Positions 17,616 through 25,769 of a stretch of DNA of 64,000 nucleotides are shown here, piece after piece (position 1 is the first letter of the stretch; every line of letters starts with the position of its first letter). Under the pieces are notes generated by a model, which was given only the letters and a program-made list of their open reading frames with translations, had not been told where the DNA came from and searched no databases. The DNA is from Cronobacter dublinensis subsp. dublinensis LMG 23823 (GTDB taxonomy: Bacteria; Pseudomonadota; Gammaproteobacteria; Enterobacterales; Enterobacteriaceae): NCBI RefSeq assembly GCF_001277235.1, contig NZ_CP012267.1, positions 1 to 64,000 on the forward strand, read 5' to 3'. The position numbers and the translations under genes are program-made.

Positions 17616-18205
17616 TTTCCGAACTCCTTCCGGTTGAAATTGCATCAAGGAGCTTATCGGCGCGCCATCCATGCCCTTTAGGCCTGTCTGCCGTTACCCC
17701 CCTTTTCTGGGGGGAGGCGATACAGGGTGAAAACGTGTGTTCTTCATAAATGCCGCGATATTTTTGCGAGAAACTAATAACATCGTGAATATTTCATTTT
17801 CTAACGAAAACGGAATTTAAGATTAATCGCAGGTTCGGTTGTTTTCAGACGAAAAGGTGATGATAAAAGCAGTTTGTTTTATAACGAATTCTTTGCGAGA
17901 AAACGCAGTGCGAGACCTTGTGATATTTTTTTCTTATGAACGTTAATTAATTTCATTTTGAGTTTTAGCATCATGACGACGCGCTTTTTTGTGACCTGCG
18001 CCACATTCAATTCCTCAGGGAATTAATGCTCTCGCAATAAAAATGAAACAAATACAGGATATACGCGGAAATAATTCGAATGAGATTCGTCTTAATTTCC
18101 CGGCCAGTATTGTTAAGCGTTTTGAATAAATTTACAGTGAACCCGAATTATTTGCCTGCGGGCACGGCTTATTCTCACCTGCTATCTGATAACAAGGAGT
18201 ATTAC
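17616..18205. other. AT-rich regulatory region upstream of orphan hcp
   Basis: 590 bases without a convincing gene. It holds divergent promoters, the CRP-like site below, and an inverted repeat AATTCC-TCA-GGGAATT near 18009-18024. AAGGAG at 18194 sets the hcp start. No sigma-54 -24/-12 pair was found by eye. Confidence 0.55.
17990..18005 (+). promoter_or_regulatory. CRP-like site upstream of hcp
   Basis: TGTGA-CCTGCG-CCACA fits TGTGA-N6-TCACA with one mismatch, in an AT-rich setting about 200 bases before the hcp ATG. Suggests cAMP-CRP control of the Hcp unit or of the divergent gene. Pattern only. Confidence 0.45.
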
Positions 18206-18688
18206 ATGGCTATTGATATGTTCCTGAAAGTGGAAGGCGTTACCGGCGAATCCAAAGACGCTAATCATTCCAACTGGATCGACGTGCTTTCTTTTAACTG
18301 GGGCGCCGCGCAGCCGGGAAATATGTCGGTAGGCGGTGGCGGTGGTGCCGGTAAAGTTAACTTTCAGGATTTAGCCGTGCAGGCCATTGTGGATAAAGGC
18401 ACGCCTGCCATTCTTAAATTCTGCGCCAGCGGCAAGCACGTCAATAAAGTCGAGCTTTCCGTGTGTAAAGCCGGTGGTCAACAGGTGGAATATTCAAAAG
18501 TCGTGCTGGAGGATGTGCTGGTGACCCGCACCGAATTTACCGGCGTAGGGCAGACCGATACCGTGCTGGTGAATTATTACTTCCAGGCGGCGAAAGTTAA
18601 CTTCCATTACTGGGAACAATCGAATCAGGGCACCAAAGGCGCTGAAACCAAAGCTGGCTGGGATATTAAACAGAATAAAGAACTCTGA
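18206..18688 (+). CDS. hcp: T6SS tube protein Hcp (orphan copy)
   Basis: 160 residues of typical Hcp: starts MAIDMFLKVEGVTGES, has the glycine-rich MSVGGGGGAGKVNF loop and ends with AGWDIKQNKEL. Hexameric rings of Hcp stack to form the inner tube of the T6SS and can carry effectors in the pore. The ATG at 18206 has AAGGAG seven bases away. It lies 5 kb from the main cluster and is followed 18 bases later by an unrecognised protein gene, the usual arrangement for an Hcp-carried effector. Sequence differs clearly from the second Hcp at 29.5 kb. Confidence 0.95.
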   Translation: MAIDMFLKVEGVTGESKDANHSNWIDVLSFNWGAAQPGNMSVGGGGGAGKVNFQDLAVQAIVDKGTPAILKFCASGKHVNKVELSVCKAGGQQVEYSKVVLEDVLVTRTEFTGVGQTDTVLVNYYFQAAKVNFHYWEQSNQGTKGAETKAGWDIKQNKEL

Positions 18689-18706
18689 TAAAAAAGGAGT
18701 GGCAAG

Positions 18707-19645
18707 ATGGCAGAAATTAACTCCATGATAAATGCCCTTCTTTCCGATCGGTCCCACTTTAATGAACAGGAAATACATACCATTATCGACTTCGTGAATG
18801 AACTCGATGATGACATGCTGTATCAGTTTGAAAATGCTGAAGAACGCAGCGTGATGTATAGCTATGAGCAATTACTGGCCAGCTCCCGACCTGTTGGCGT
18901 CAATAACGGCGGGCGCGATCTGGAAATGGGATTACTTAATTCCGGAACAAATAATACTATCCAGAATAACCGCCAGTTTTTCGACCGGTATAATACCCGC
19001 GTTCCTCGCATGGGCGGGCGCGGGGGCAACATTTATAATGAAGCCACTAAAATCAGCTATGATTTTGCCGGTAAAATTATCACAGGGCTCGGCGGGATGT
19101 TTGGCGCGTCCGCCGGTGTCGCCGCAACGGTCACATCCGGTAGCGCCGCGGCAAACGCGGCTTCCACGCTGGGCGTGCGCACCGCATTCCTGGCCGCAGG
19201 GGGTGTTTGCGGCGTCGTGGGCGGGGTGCTGGTGCTTCTGCGCAATACGTTGTCGGACAGACAGACGGCGAATAACAAACGCTTTCTGGAAACCGTCAAA
19301 AAAGCCGTGAAAGTGCGTAATAAAGTGAATAAGTTTTTCGAAGAGACCAATAACAAGGTGGTGAAAGATCCGGCGAAGGCGAAAACACAGCTTGAATCCG
19401 GTCTTGCCTCGCACCCGGCCCGCTTCGCGGCAGGGCCTGGCGGCTCAACGGTCTACGCCGATTTGTCGCCAGTGGAAAAGCTCCTCACTGAGGATTTCGC
19501 GACGCAGCACTATGATATCCGCTCAAAAGTGGTTATCAGTCGTGGCAATCCGTGGCACATCACGCTCGATACGCTGCGCGGCGGCACTAAGCAGTTTTCT
19601 CAGGAAGAGATGACCATCCTGCAAAATATTGCAAGCCGACTATAG
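18707..19645 (+). CDS. Unrecognised protein downstream of hcp, glycine-rich membrane segment
   Basis: 312 residues, no family recognised. Residues about 1-60 are acidic and helical; 95-115 are Gly/Arg-rich. Residues about 118-182 hold two hydrophobic, Gly/Ala-rich stretches (IITGLGGMFGASAGVAATV and TAFLAAGGVCGVVGGVLVLL), like glycine-zipper or pore-forming segments. A charged coiled region and an alpha/beta tail follow. RBS AAGGAG is strong. Co-transcribed with hcp and ended by a terminator. A membrane-acting, Hcp-delivered toxin is a reasonable guess, yet no immunity gene follows on this strand. Confidence 0.75.
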   Translation: MAEINSMINALLSDRSHFNEQEIHTIIDFVNELDDDMLYQFENAEERSVMYSYEQLLASSRPVGVNNGGRDLEMGLLNSGTNNTIQNNRQFFDRYNTRVPRMGGRGGNIYNEATKISYDFAGKIITGLGGMFGASAGVAATVTSGSAAANAASTLGVRTAFLAAGGVCGVVGGVLVLLRNTLSDRQTANNKRFLETVKKAVKVRNKVNKFFEETNNKVVKDPAKAKTQLESGLASHPARFAAGPGGSTVYADLSPVEKLLTEDFATQHYDIRSKVVISRGNPWHITLDTLRGGTKQFSQEEMTILQNIASRL

Positions 19646-19719
19646 CATTCCCTCGCTTGCGGCGCGCCTGTGCCGCAGCCCCCTGTTTCGTTATCTGTTA
19701 TCCCCGACGGCGGTATAAA

Positions 19720-19742
19720 CCCCGCCCGACGGGGCCTTTTTT
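19720..19742 (+). terminator. Intrinsic terminator after hcp unit
   Basis: CCCCG (19720-19724), loop CCCGA, CGGGG (19730-19734), then CC and six T. Ends the hcp transcript; it also abuts the 3' end of the converging DapA-like gene. Confidence 0.8.
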
Positions 19743-19745
19743 CCC

Positions 19746-20636
19746 TCAGCGATAGTCATGCTCTGCCAGCACGCGTTGCAGCTGCGCCCGTGCGTCACCC
19801 TGCAGGCTTTGCAGCGGCTCCGGCAGGCAGGGGGCGGCGACCCGCCCGGTAAGCTCCGCCGCGGCGGCAATCACCCGCAACCCGCCGTGATGGCGAAACA
19901 ACGCCCACAGGGGTTCGAACGACGCATTCAGCGCGGCGGTTCTCGCCTCGTCGCCTCTTAACGCCGCTTGCGCCAGCGCGCGGCTGTCGTGCGGCCAGAG
20001 CCCGGCCGCCACGGAATACCAGGTGTCCGCACCCGCCAGCAGCGCGCTGATGGCTTTAGGATCGGCGCTTGCGCCAATCGTCACCGTGGCGGGGATATCA
20101 CGCCGCAGTGTCGCTATCTCTTCTCTCATCTGCGCCAGGGTCGTGCCGGACGGGCTGCGCTTAACCGAGCCCACATTCGGCAGGCGCGCCACCGCCTGCA
20201 ACAGCTCAGGGGTAAAGGTGAAACCGGTGGTGGCCGGATTATCATAAATGCACAACGGCACCGACACGGCGCGGGCCACTCGCTCATAAAGCCGGTATGC
20301 CTCTTCCTGGCTGAGCGGCTGATAAGAAAGCGGCGCGAGCAGCAGGCCACTAACGCCCGCGCGCTGGGCATCGTCTGCAATATCCAGCATCTCTTCCAGG
20401 CGCAGCGCGCCGATGCTGGTTATCACAGGGATATCGCCTGCGGCCTGCACCGCAAGCGTGGTGACGCGTGCCCGCTGCTCGCGCGAAAGATAAGCGTGAC
20501 TGCCGGTCGAGCCGAGCGCGGCTACAGAATCCACGCGCGCCGCTGCCAGCGTTTCAATAAGCGATACAAATGTGGTTTCATCCACCTGCCCGTTGACGAG
20601 CGGCGTCAGTGGAAATGCGCTAAGACCAGTAAACAT
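19746..20636 (-). CDS. DapA/NanA-family lyase or aldolase
   Basis: 296 residues of the dihydrodipicolinate synthase/N-acetylneuraminate lyase barrel. The Schiff-base lysine is K159 (GSVKRS) and the catalytic tyrosine Y131 (IYDNPATTG). The substrate-carboxylate motif is GSTGS (43-47) rather than the GTTGE of true DapA, so this is unlikely to be lysine-pathway DapA. Operon partner of the EamA transporter upstream (29-base gap), with a MocR regulator divergent from both. Substrate unknown. Confidence 0.86.
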   Translation of the reverse strand: MFTGLSAFPLTPLVNGQVDETTFVSLIETLAAARVDSVAALGSTGSHAYLSREQRARVTTLAVQAAGDIPVITSIGALRLEEMLDIADDAQRAGVSGLLLAPLSYQPLSQEEAYRLYERVARAVSVPLCIYDNPATTGFTFTPELLQAVARLPNVGSVKRSPSGTTLAQMREEIATLRRDIPATVTIGASADPKAISALLAGADTWYSVAAGLWPHDSRALAQAALRGDEARTAALNASFEPLWALFRHHGGLRVIAAAAELTGRVAAPCLPEPLQSLQGDARAQLQRVLAEHDYR

Positions 20637-20665
20637 GATTCATCCTTATGCGAAGGCGCCGGGAG

Positions 20666-21544
20666 TCAGCGCGCGAATTTTTTTGATCCCGCCACACAGA
20701 GAATAACCCCAAGCGTGATGGCCAGCATCTGCGGGGTGACATGCTCATGAAGCAGCGTTGCGGCCAGGGCGAGGCCCAGAAACGGCTGCAGAAGCTGAAG
20801 CTGACCAACCGCGGCGATGCCGCCGGTGGCGAGCCCTTTGTACCAGAAGACAAAACCTATCAGCATACTGAACAGCGAGACATAGCCGAGCGAAAGCCAG
20901 GCGGCAGGCGCGACGGCGTGAAAGGTGACGGGCTGCGTGAGCCAGGCGGCCGCGAGCATCACCGGCAGCGCCAGGATCAACGCCCAGCCTATCACCTGCC
21001 ACCCGCCAAGCTGGCGCGAGAGCGCCGCGCCTTCGGCATACCCTAAACCGCACAGCGTGACGGCGGCGAGCATCAGCAGATCGCCCTGCAACGAGACGGT
21101 GACATCGCCCGTAAGCGCAAACCCGGCCACCAGCAGGCTGCCCGCGACCGAGAACAGCCAGAAGGCCGGGCGAGGGCGTTCACCGCCGCGCAGCACGCCA
21201 AACAGCGCCGTCGCGAGCGGCAGCAGGCCGATAAACACCATTGAGTGCGCCGAGGTGACGTGCTGTAGCGCCATCGCGGTGAGGAGCGGAAAACCCACCA
21301 CGACGCCTGCGCAGACGACCGCCAGCGACAGCATCTGACGGCCATCAGGACGCGTCTCCCGGCGCAGCGCCACCAGTAATAATGCCAGCGCCCCGGCGAT
21401 GGAGGCGCGGGCGAACGTCAGAAAAAAGGGCGAGAAATCGAGGACGGCGATGCGCGTCGCGGGCAGTGAGCCGCTAAAGATAATGACGCCCAGCAGACCA
21501 TTCAGCCAGCCTGACCATGCGCTCCGGTGTGACGGGTTTTCCAT
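20666..21544 (-). CDS. EamA/DMT-family transporter
   Basis: 292 residues with ten predicted membrane helices in two EamA repeats (about 10-140 and 150-285). ATG at 21544 has AGGAG upstream; an in-frame start further out lacks one. DMT proteins export or import metabolites such as amino acids. It precedes the DapA-like gene in the same operon and diverges from a MocR-type regulator, suggesting an inducible small-metabolite pathway. Confidence 0.85.
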   Translation of the reverse strand: MENPSHRSAWSGWLNGLLGVIIFSGSLPATRIAVLDFSPFFLTFARASIAGALALLLVALRRETRPDGRQMLSLAVVCAGVVVGFPLLTAMALQHVTSAHSMVFIGLLPLATALFGVLRGGERPRPAFWLFSVAGSLLVAGFALTGDVTVSLQGDLLMLAAVTLCGLGYAEGAALSRQLGGWQVIGWALILALPVMLAAAWLTQPVTFHAVAPAAWLSLGYVSLFSMLIGFVFWYKGLATGGIAAVGQLQLLQPFLGLALAATLLHEHVTPQMLAITLGVILCVAGSKKFAR

Positions 21545-21649
21545 ATGACTCTCCTGAAGAAGATAAGCGGCTGACCGCCCGACATTGACTCTGCCCATAG
21601 TAGAGCGCTAGATTCAGGACAATCAAAATATTGTCATGGATACATTGCG

Positions 21650-22984
21650 ATGAAAGCGCGCTACAAAACCCTGGTCGATCGTTATGCCGCGGCGATCCGC
21701 GGCGGTGAGCTGGCGGCAGGCGCGCAGCTGCCGACGCACCGGCGGCTCGCCTCGGAGCACCATGTGTCTCTTGCGACCGCGACGCGTGTCTACGCCGAGC
21801 TGGAGGCGATGGGGCTGGTGAGCGGCGAGACGGGGCGGGGCACCTTTGTACGCGATATCGCGCTGCCGCCGGGGCTTGGAATAGACCAGCACGCCGTGGC
21901 GGCGGACGCGCTGGATCTGAGCTTTAACTACCCTTCGCTACCCGGTCAGGCGGAGCTGCTGCGCGACGCCCTGCGCCAGCTCGCTTCGGGCGGCGATATC
22001 GAGGCGCTGCTGCGCTATCAGCCGCACGCCGGACGCCCGAAAGATCGCGATGCGATCGCCGCCTGGCTCGCGGGCGCCGGGCTTAACGCCGCGCCGGAAA
22101 ATGTGCTGGTAGTGAATGGCGCGCAGCACGGGCTCGCCGTTACGGTGATGAGCCTGCTACGGCCCGGCGACGTGGTGGCGGTGGACGCGCTGACCTATCC
22201 GGGCTTTAAGGTGGTCGCCAGCATGTATCACATTGAACTGGTGGCCGTGCCGGTTACGCCGCTGGGGCCGGATCTCGCGGCGCTCGAAGCGCTCTGCGCA
22301 AAACGCCATATACGGGCTGTTTACACCATGCCCACGCTGCACAATCCGCTGGGGTGGGTACTGACCATGCGCCAGCGCGGGGCGCTGGTAACGCTCGCCC
22401 GGCGCTTTGATCTGCTGCTTATTGAAGATGCCCCTTACGCCTGGCTGGTAAAACCCGCGCCGCAGCCGCTCGCGATGCTGGCACCCGAACGAACGGTCTA
22501 CGTGACCGGTTTTTCAAAAAACATCGCGACGGGCCTGCGCGTCGGGGCGGTGGTCTGCCCGCCGCGCTTTCTCGGCGCGTTCGAGCGCACCATTCGCGCG
22601 ACCACATGGAACACCCCGGCGATGATGGCCACGCTGGTCTGTAACTGGCTGCGCGACGGGACGGTGGCGCGGTTCGAGGCGCTGAAGCGGCGCGATGCCA
22701 GGGCGCGTCAGCGCATCGCCCGGGAGGCGCTGAGCCCGCTGCCGGTGGTGAGCCACCCGTCCTCTTATTTCCTCTGGCTGCCGCTGGCGGAAGGCGTGCG
22801 GGCCGAGCAGGTGGCGCAAAAATTGCTGCAAAAGAAGATTTCCGTCTCCACCGCCGCGCCTTTCAGCACCTCGCCGCATATTCCGCACGCTATACGGCTC
22901 GCGCTCGGCTCACTTCATCCGCAAACGCTGCGCCAGGCGCTGGAAACGATCCGGGAAACGACGCTTTATGAGGAAAATCTTTAA
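21650..22984 (+). CDS. MocR-type regulator (GntR HTH + aminotransferase domain)
   Basis: 444 residues: winged helix at about 1-72 (HRRLASEHHVSLATATRVYAEL), then a fold-type-I aminotransferase domain with the PLP lysine K290 (TGFSKN) and the PLP-phosphate region VVNGAQHGL. MocR proteins bind PLP and usually regulate a divergent amino-acid or vitamin-B6 gene. Here the divergent targets are the EamA transporter and the DapA-like enzyme, 105 bases away. Confidence 0.9.
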   Translation: MKARYKTLVDRYAAAIRGGELAAGAQLPTHRRLASEHHVSLATATRVYAELEAMGLVSGETGRGTFVRDIALPPGLGIDQHAVAADALDLSFNYPSLPGQAELLRDALRQLASGGDIEALLRYQPHAGRPKDRDAIAAWLAGAGLNAAPENVLVVNGAQHGLAVTVMSLLRPGDVVAVDALTYPGFKVVASMYHIELVAVPVTPLGPDLAALEALCAKRHIRAVYTMPTLHNPLGWVLTMRQRGALVTLARRFDLLLIEDAPYAWLVKPAPQPLAMLAPERTVYVTGFSKNIATGLRVGAVVCPPRFLGAFERTIRATTWNTPAMMATLVCNWLRDGTVARFEALKRRDARARQRIAREALSPLPVVSHPSSYFLWLPLAEGVRAEQVAQKLLQKKISVSTAAPFSTSPHIPHAIRLALGSLHPQTLRQALETIRETTLYEENL

Positions 22985-23686
22985 CGCTTTCTCATCCTGC
23001 GCCCGCCAGCGGCGCAGGCGTTTTGCTCCCATAATGCCAGACCCGGCGCGGCATGGCGTTAAGCTCTCCGGTACAGCCATATATTGAAATAACGTATAGG
23101 ACTTTTTGTCTTTATTACTTATGCAGCGCCTGCGCTTAAAAAAAGTCGGCCAGATAAAACATCTGTGATGCACTTCTGTTATGGGTAACGTTATAAATGC
23201 ATCCGAAAATTCTAAAAAACAGCGTCTGCAAAGAAAAAAAGGAGTTTGTTATAGGCTGTATTTATTCAGGAGGTGTGGATATTGCCTCGCTGAATGATAA
23301 AGCGGCCTGTTTTGTCGTCTGGATTAAGGAAAATATTAAAGCGCACCGTTTAATTGTTACTTCTCTGAAATAATTAATGCATTTAATTAAGTGCAGGCCG
23401 TTTCCGGATACGTCTGTACGGCCTGTGATTCCCCGTAAGGCACAATTTTCAGCCTGCGTTTTTTATCCCTTAGCCGGCGATTTTTCTTTTTTACCGCAAT
23501 ATCCCTTTACAGTTGCTGCGGCGGGTCGTCTTGTGAATAACCACGACGTGCGTAGCATTTATCGTTGTAACTCACTGTTTTTCGTTCTCTTATTCATCGC
23601 AACGATCGCGGTGGCGCGTTGTTATGGAAACCCTTATGGATTTCCGGGCATCTGCCGCCTGAAACTTTACTGTGAAGGAACATGTT
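22985..23686. other. Intergenic region upstream of the T6SS operon
   Basis: About 700 bases, AT-rich on its right half, presumably holding the main T6SS promoter. One short frame (23197-23373) is listed separately. An open frame at 23377-23727 overlaps the tssB start and looks accidental. GAAGGA at 23674-23679 is the tssB ribosome site. Confidence 0.55.
23197..23373 (+). CDS. Possible 58-residue protein in the T6SS leader
   Basis: An uninterrupted 58-codon frame from ATG to TAA with protein-like composition (mixed hydrophobic core near ACFVVWIKENIKAHRLIV). No clear ribosome site precedes the ATG and no family is recognised. It could be a small regulatory protein or a chance frame in an AT-rich leader. 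Confidence 0.25.
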   Translation: MHPKILKNSVCKEKKEFVIGCIYSGGVDIASLNDKAACFVVWIKENIKAHRLIVTSLK

Positions 23687-24181
23687 ATGTCGTCATATCA
23701 GGAAGAAATTCCGAAAGCCCGCATTAATTTAAAATTAAGCCTGCATACCGGCGGCGCGCAGAAAAGCGTTGAGCTGCCGCTGAAGCTGTTAGTTACCGGC
23801 GATTTCAGCAACGGTCAGGAAAACCGGCCGCTGTGCGAACGTAAAAAAATCGACGTCAATAAAAACAATTTTGACAGCGTGCTCGGCGAATTTGCGCCCG
23901 CCGTCAGCCTCGCCGTTGAAAATACGCTCGCGGGGGACGGGCGCGAGGAAAATATCTGCCTGTCGTTTCGCCGGATGAAAGATTTCGAGCCGGAGCAGGT
24001 GGCGCGGCAAATTCCCCCGCTCAATGCCATGCTCGCGATGCGTAATCTGCTGCGCGATCTCAAATCGAATCTTCTCGATAACGCCACCTTCCGAAAAGAA
24101 CTGGAAACCATTCTTAAGGATCCGGCGCTGAGCGAAAACCTGCGCGCGGAACTGGCGGCCCTGGCCCCGAAACACGCCTGA
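23687..24181 (+). CDS. tssB: T6SS sheath small subunit TssB
   Basis: 164 residues, the usual length for TssB/VipA. Has PKARINLKLSLHTGGAQ near the N-terminus, the LPLKLLVTGDFS strand and the FRRMKDFEPEQVARQIP region, which are family hallmarks. TssB pairs with TssC to form the contractile cytoplasmic sheath. ATG at 23687 has GAAGGA upstream, whereas a GTG five codons earlier does not. First gene of the main T6SS operon; tssC follows 38 bases later. Confidence 0.96.
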   Translation: MSSYQEEIPKARINLKLSLHTGGAQKSVELPLKLLVTGDFSNGQENRPLCERKKIDVNKNNFDSVLGEFAPAVSLAVENTLAGDGREENICLSFRRMKDFEPEQVARQIPPLNAMLAMRNLLRDLKSNLLDNATFRKELETILKDPALSENLRAELAALAPKHA

Positions 24182-24219
24182 GGCGGACCGGGTAATACGG
24201 ATCAACGAGAGAAATGCTG

Positions 24220-25758
24220 ATGTCTGTTCAGAACACCCCTTCTTCTGCCGCCGGCAGTGCGCCGGCGCGCGACACCACCGGCAGCGTGTACGCCTCGCTG
24301 TTTGACAAAATCAACCTGGAGCCGGTCACGTCCCTGGGCGATATCGACGCCTGGCAGGACAGCCAGCGCCTGGCCGACGCCTCCGCCGGCGAGCGCGTGA
24401 CCGCCGCGGTGCAGGTTTTCCTTGAGCGCCTGAAGCGCGCCGGCCAGCAGGTTGACCGGCTCGACAAAACGCTGCTCGATCACCACATCGCCGACCTGGA
24501 CTGGCAAATCAGCCGCCAGCTCGACGCGGTGATGCACCACCCGGCGTTCCAGAAGGTGGAATCGCTGTGGCGCGGCCTGAAACATCTGGTGGACCGCACC
24601 GATTACCGCCAGAACGTGCGCACCGAAATTCTGGATATTGCCAAAGAAGATTTGCGCCAGGATTTTGAGGACGCGCCGGAAATCGTCCAGAGCGGCCTCT
24701 ACTGGCACACCTACACGGCGGAATATGACACCCCCGGCGGCGAGCCGGTGGGCGCGGTGATTTCCGCGTATGAGTTTGACGCGAGCGCGCAGGATATCGC
24801 GCTGCTGCGCACGATTTCGAAAGTCTCGGCGGCGGCGCACATGCCGTTTATCGGCGCGGCCGGCCCGGCGTTCTTCCTGAAAGAGAGCATGGAAGAGGTG
24901 GCGGCCATCAAGGATATCGGCAACCACTTCGATCGCGCGGAGTACATCAAGTGGAAGGCGTTCCGCGACACCGATGACGCCCGCTACATTGGCCTGACGC
25001 TGCCGCGCGTGCTGGGCCGCCTGCCGTACGGCCCGGACACCGTGCCGGTGCGCAGCTTTAACTATGTGGAGGCGGTGAAAGGCCCGGATCACGGGAAATA
25101 CCTGTGGACCAGCGCGGCGTTCGCGTTCGCCGCCAACATGGTGAGGAGCTTCATCAGCAACGGCTGGTGCGTGCAGATCCGCGGCCCGCAGGCGGGCGGG
25201 GCGGTGCAGGACCTGCCCATTCACCTCTACGATCTGGGCACCGGCAGCCAGGTGAAAATCCCGTCGGAAGTGATGATCCCGGAGACGCGCGAATTTGAGT
25301 TTGCCGGGCTCGGGTTTATTCCGCTGTCGTATTACAAAAACCGCGACTACGCATGCTTTTTCTCGGCGAACTCGGCCCAGAAGCCGGCGCGGTACGACAC
25401 GCCGGACGCGACGGCGAACAGCCGCATCAACGCGCGGCTGCCGTACATCTTCCTGCTGTCGCGCATCGCGCACTACCTGAAGCTTATCCAGCGCGAAAAC
25501 ATCGGCACCACCAAAGACCGGCGTCTGCTGGAGCTGGAGCTGAACACCTGGGTGCGGAGTCTGGTGACGGAAATGACCGATCCGGGAGACGCGCTGCAGG
25601 CGTCGCACCCGCTGCGCGACGCGAAAGTGGTGGTGGAAGATATCGAGGACAACCCCGGTTTCTTTCGCGTGAGGCTCTACGCGGTGCCGCATTTCCAGGT
25701 GGAAGGCATGGACGTCAGCCTGTCGCTGGTGTCGCAGATGCCGAAAGCGAAGCCGTAA
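24220..25758 (+). CDS. tssC: T6SS sheath large subunit TssC
   Basis: 512 residues, full length for TssC/VipB. Recognisable by the AEYDTPGGEPVGAVISAYEF, NHFDRAEYIKWKAFRDTDDA and ANMVRSFISNGWCVQIRGP regions. Forms the sheath with TssB, which is later recycled by ClpV. ATG at 24220 is favoured for GAGAG about nine bases upstream, though an ATG two codons earlier is possible. The reverse strand of this gene carries long open frames that are artefacts of high GC. Confidence 0.97.
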   Translation: MSVQNTPSSAAGSAPARDTTGSVYASLFDKINLEPVTSLGDIDAWQDSQRLADASAGERVTAAVQVFLERLKRAGQQVDRLDKTLLDHHIADLDWQISRQLDAVMHHPAFQKVESLWRGLKHLVDRTDYRQNVRTEILDIAKEDLRQDFEDAPEIVQSGLYWHTYTAEYDTPGGEPVGAVISAYEFDASAQDIALLRTISKVSAAAHMPFIGAAGPAFFLKESMEEVAAIKDIGNHFDRAEYIKWKAFRDTDDARYIGLTLPRVLGRLPYGPDTVPVRSFNYVEAVKGPDHGKYLWTSAAFAFAANMVRSFISNGWCVQIRGPQAGGAVQDLPIHLYDLGTGSQVKIPSEVMIPETREFEFAGLGFIPLSYYKNRDYACFFSANSAQKPARYDTPDATANSRINARLPYIFLLSRIAHYLKLIQRENIGTTKDRRLLELELNTWVRSLVTEMTDPGDALQASHPLRDAKVVVEDIEDNPGFFRVRLYAVPHFQVEGMDVSLSLVSQMPKAKP

Positions 25759-25769
25759 GGTTGAGCGGG

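Noticed and set aside
17700..18205. Sigma-54 promoter for hcp
   Set aside because: GGCACGG near 18163 lacks a GC element at the proper -12 spacing.
23377..23727. Plus-strand frame before and over the tssB start
   Set aside because: Overlaps tssB in another frame, no ribosome site, odd composition.
25353..25769. N-terminal extension of TssK into tssC
   Set aside because: Shadow of tssC; the TssK family begins at the ATG at 25770.
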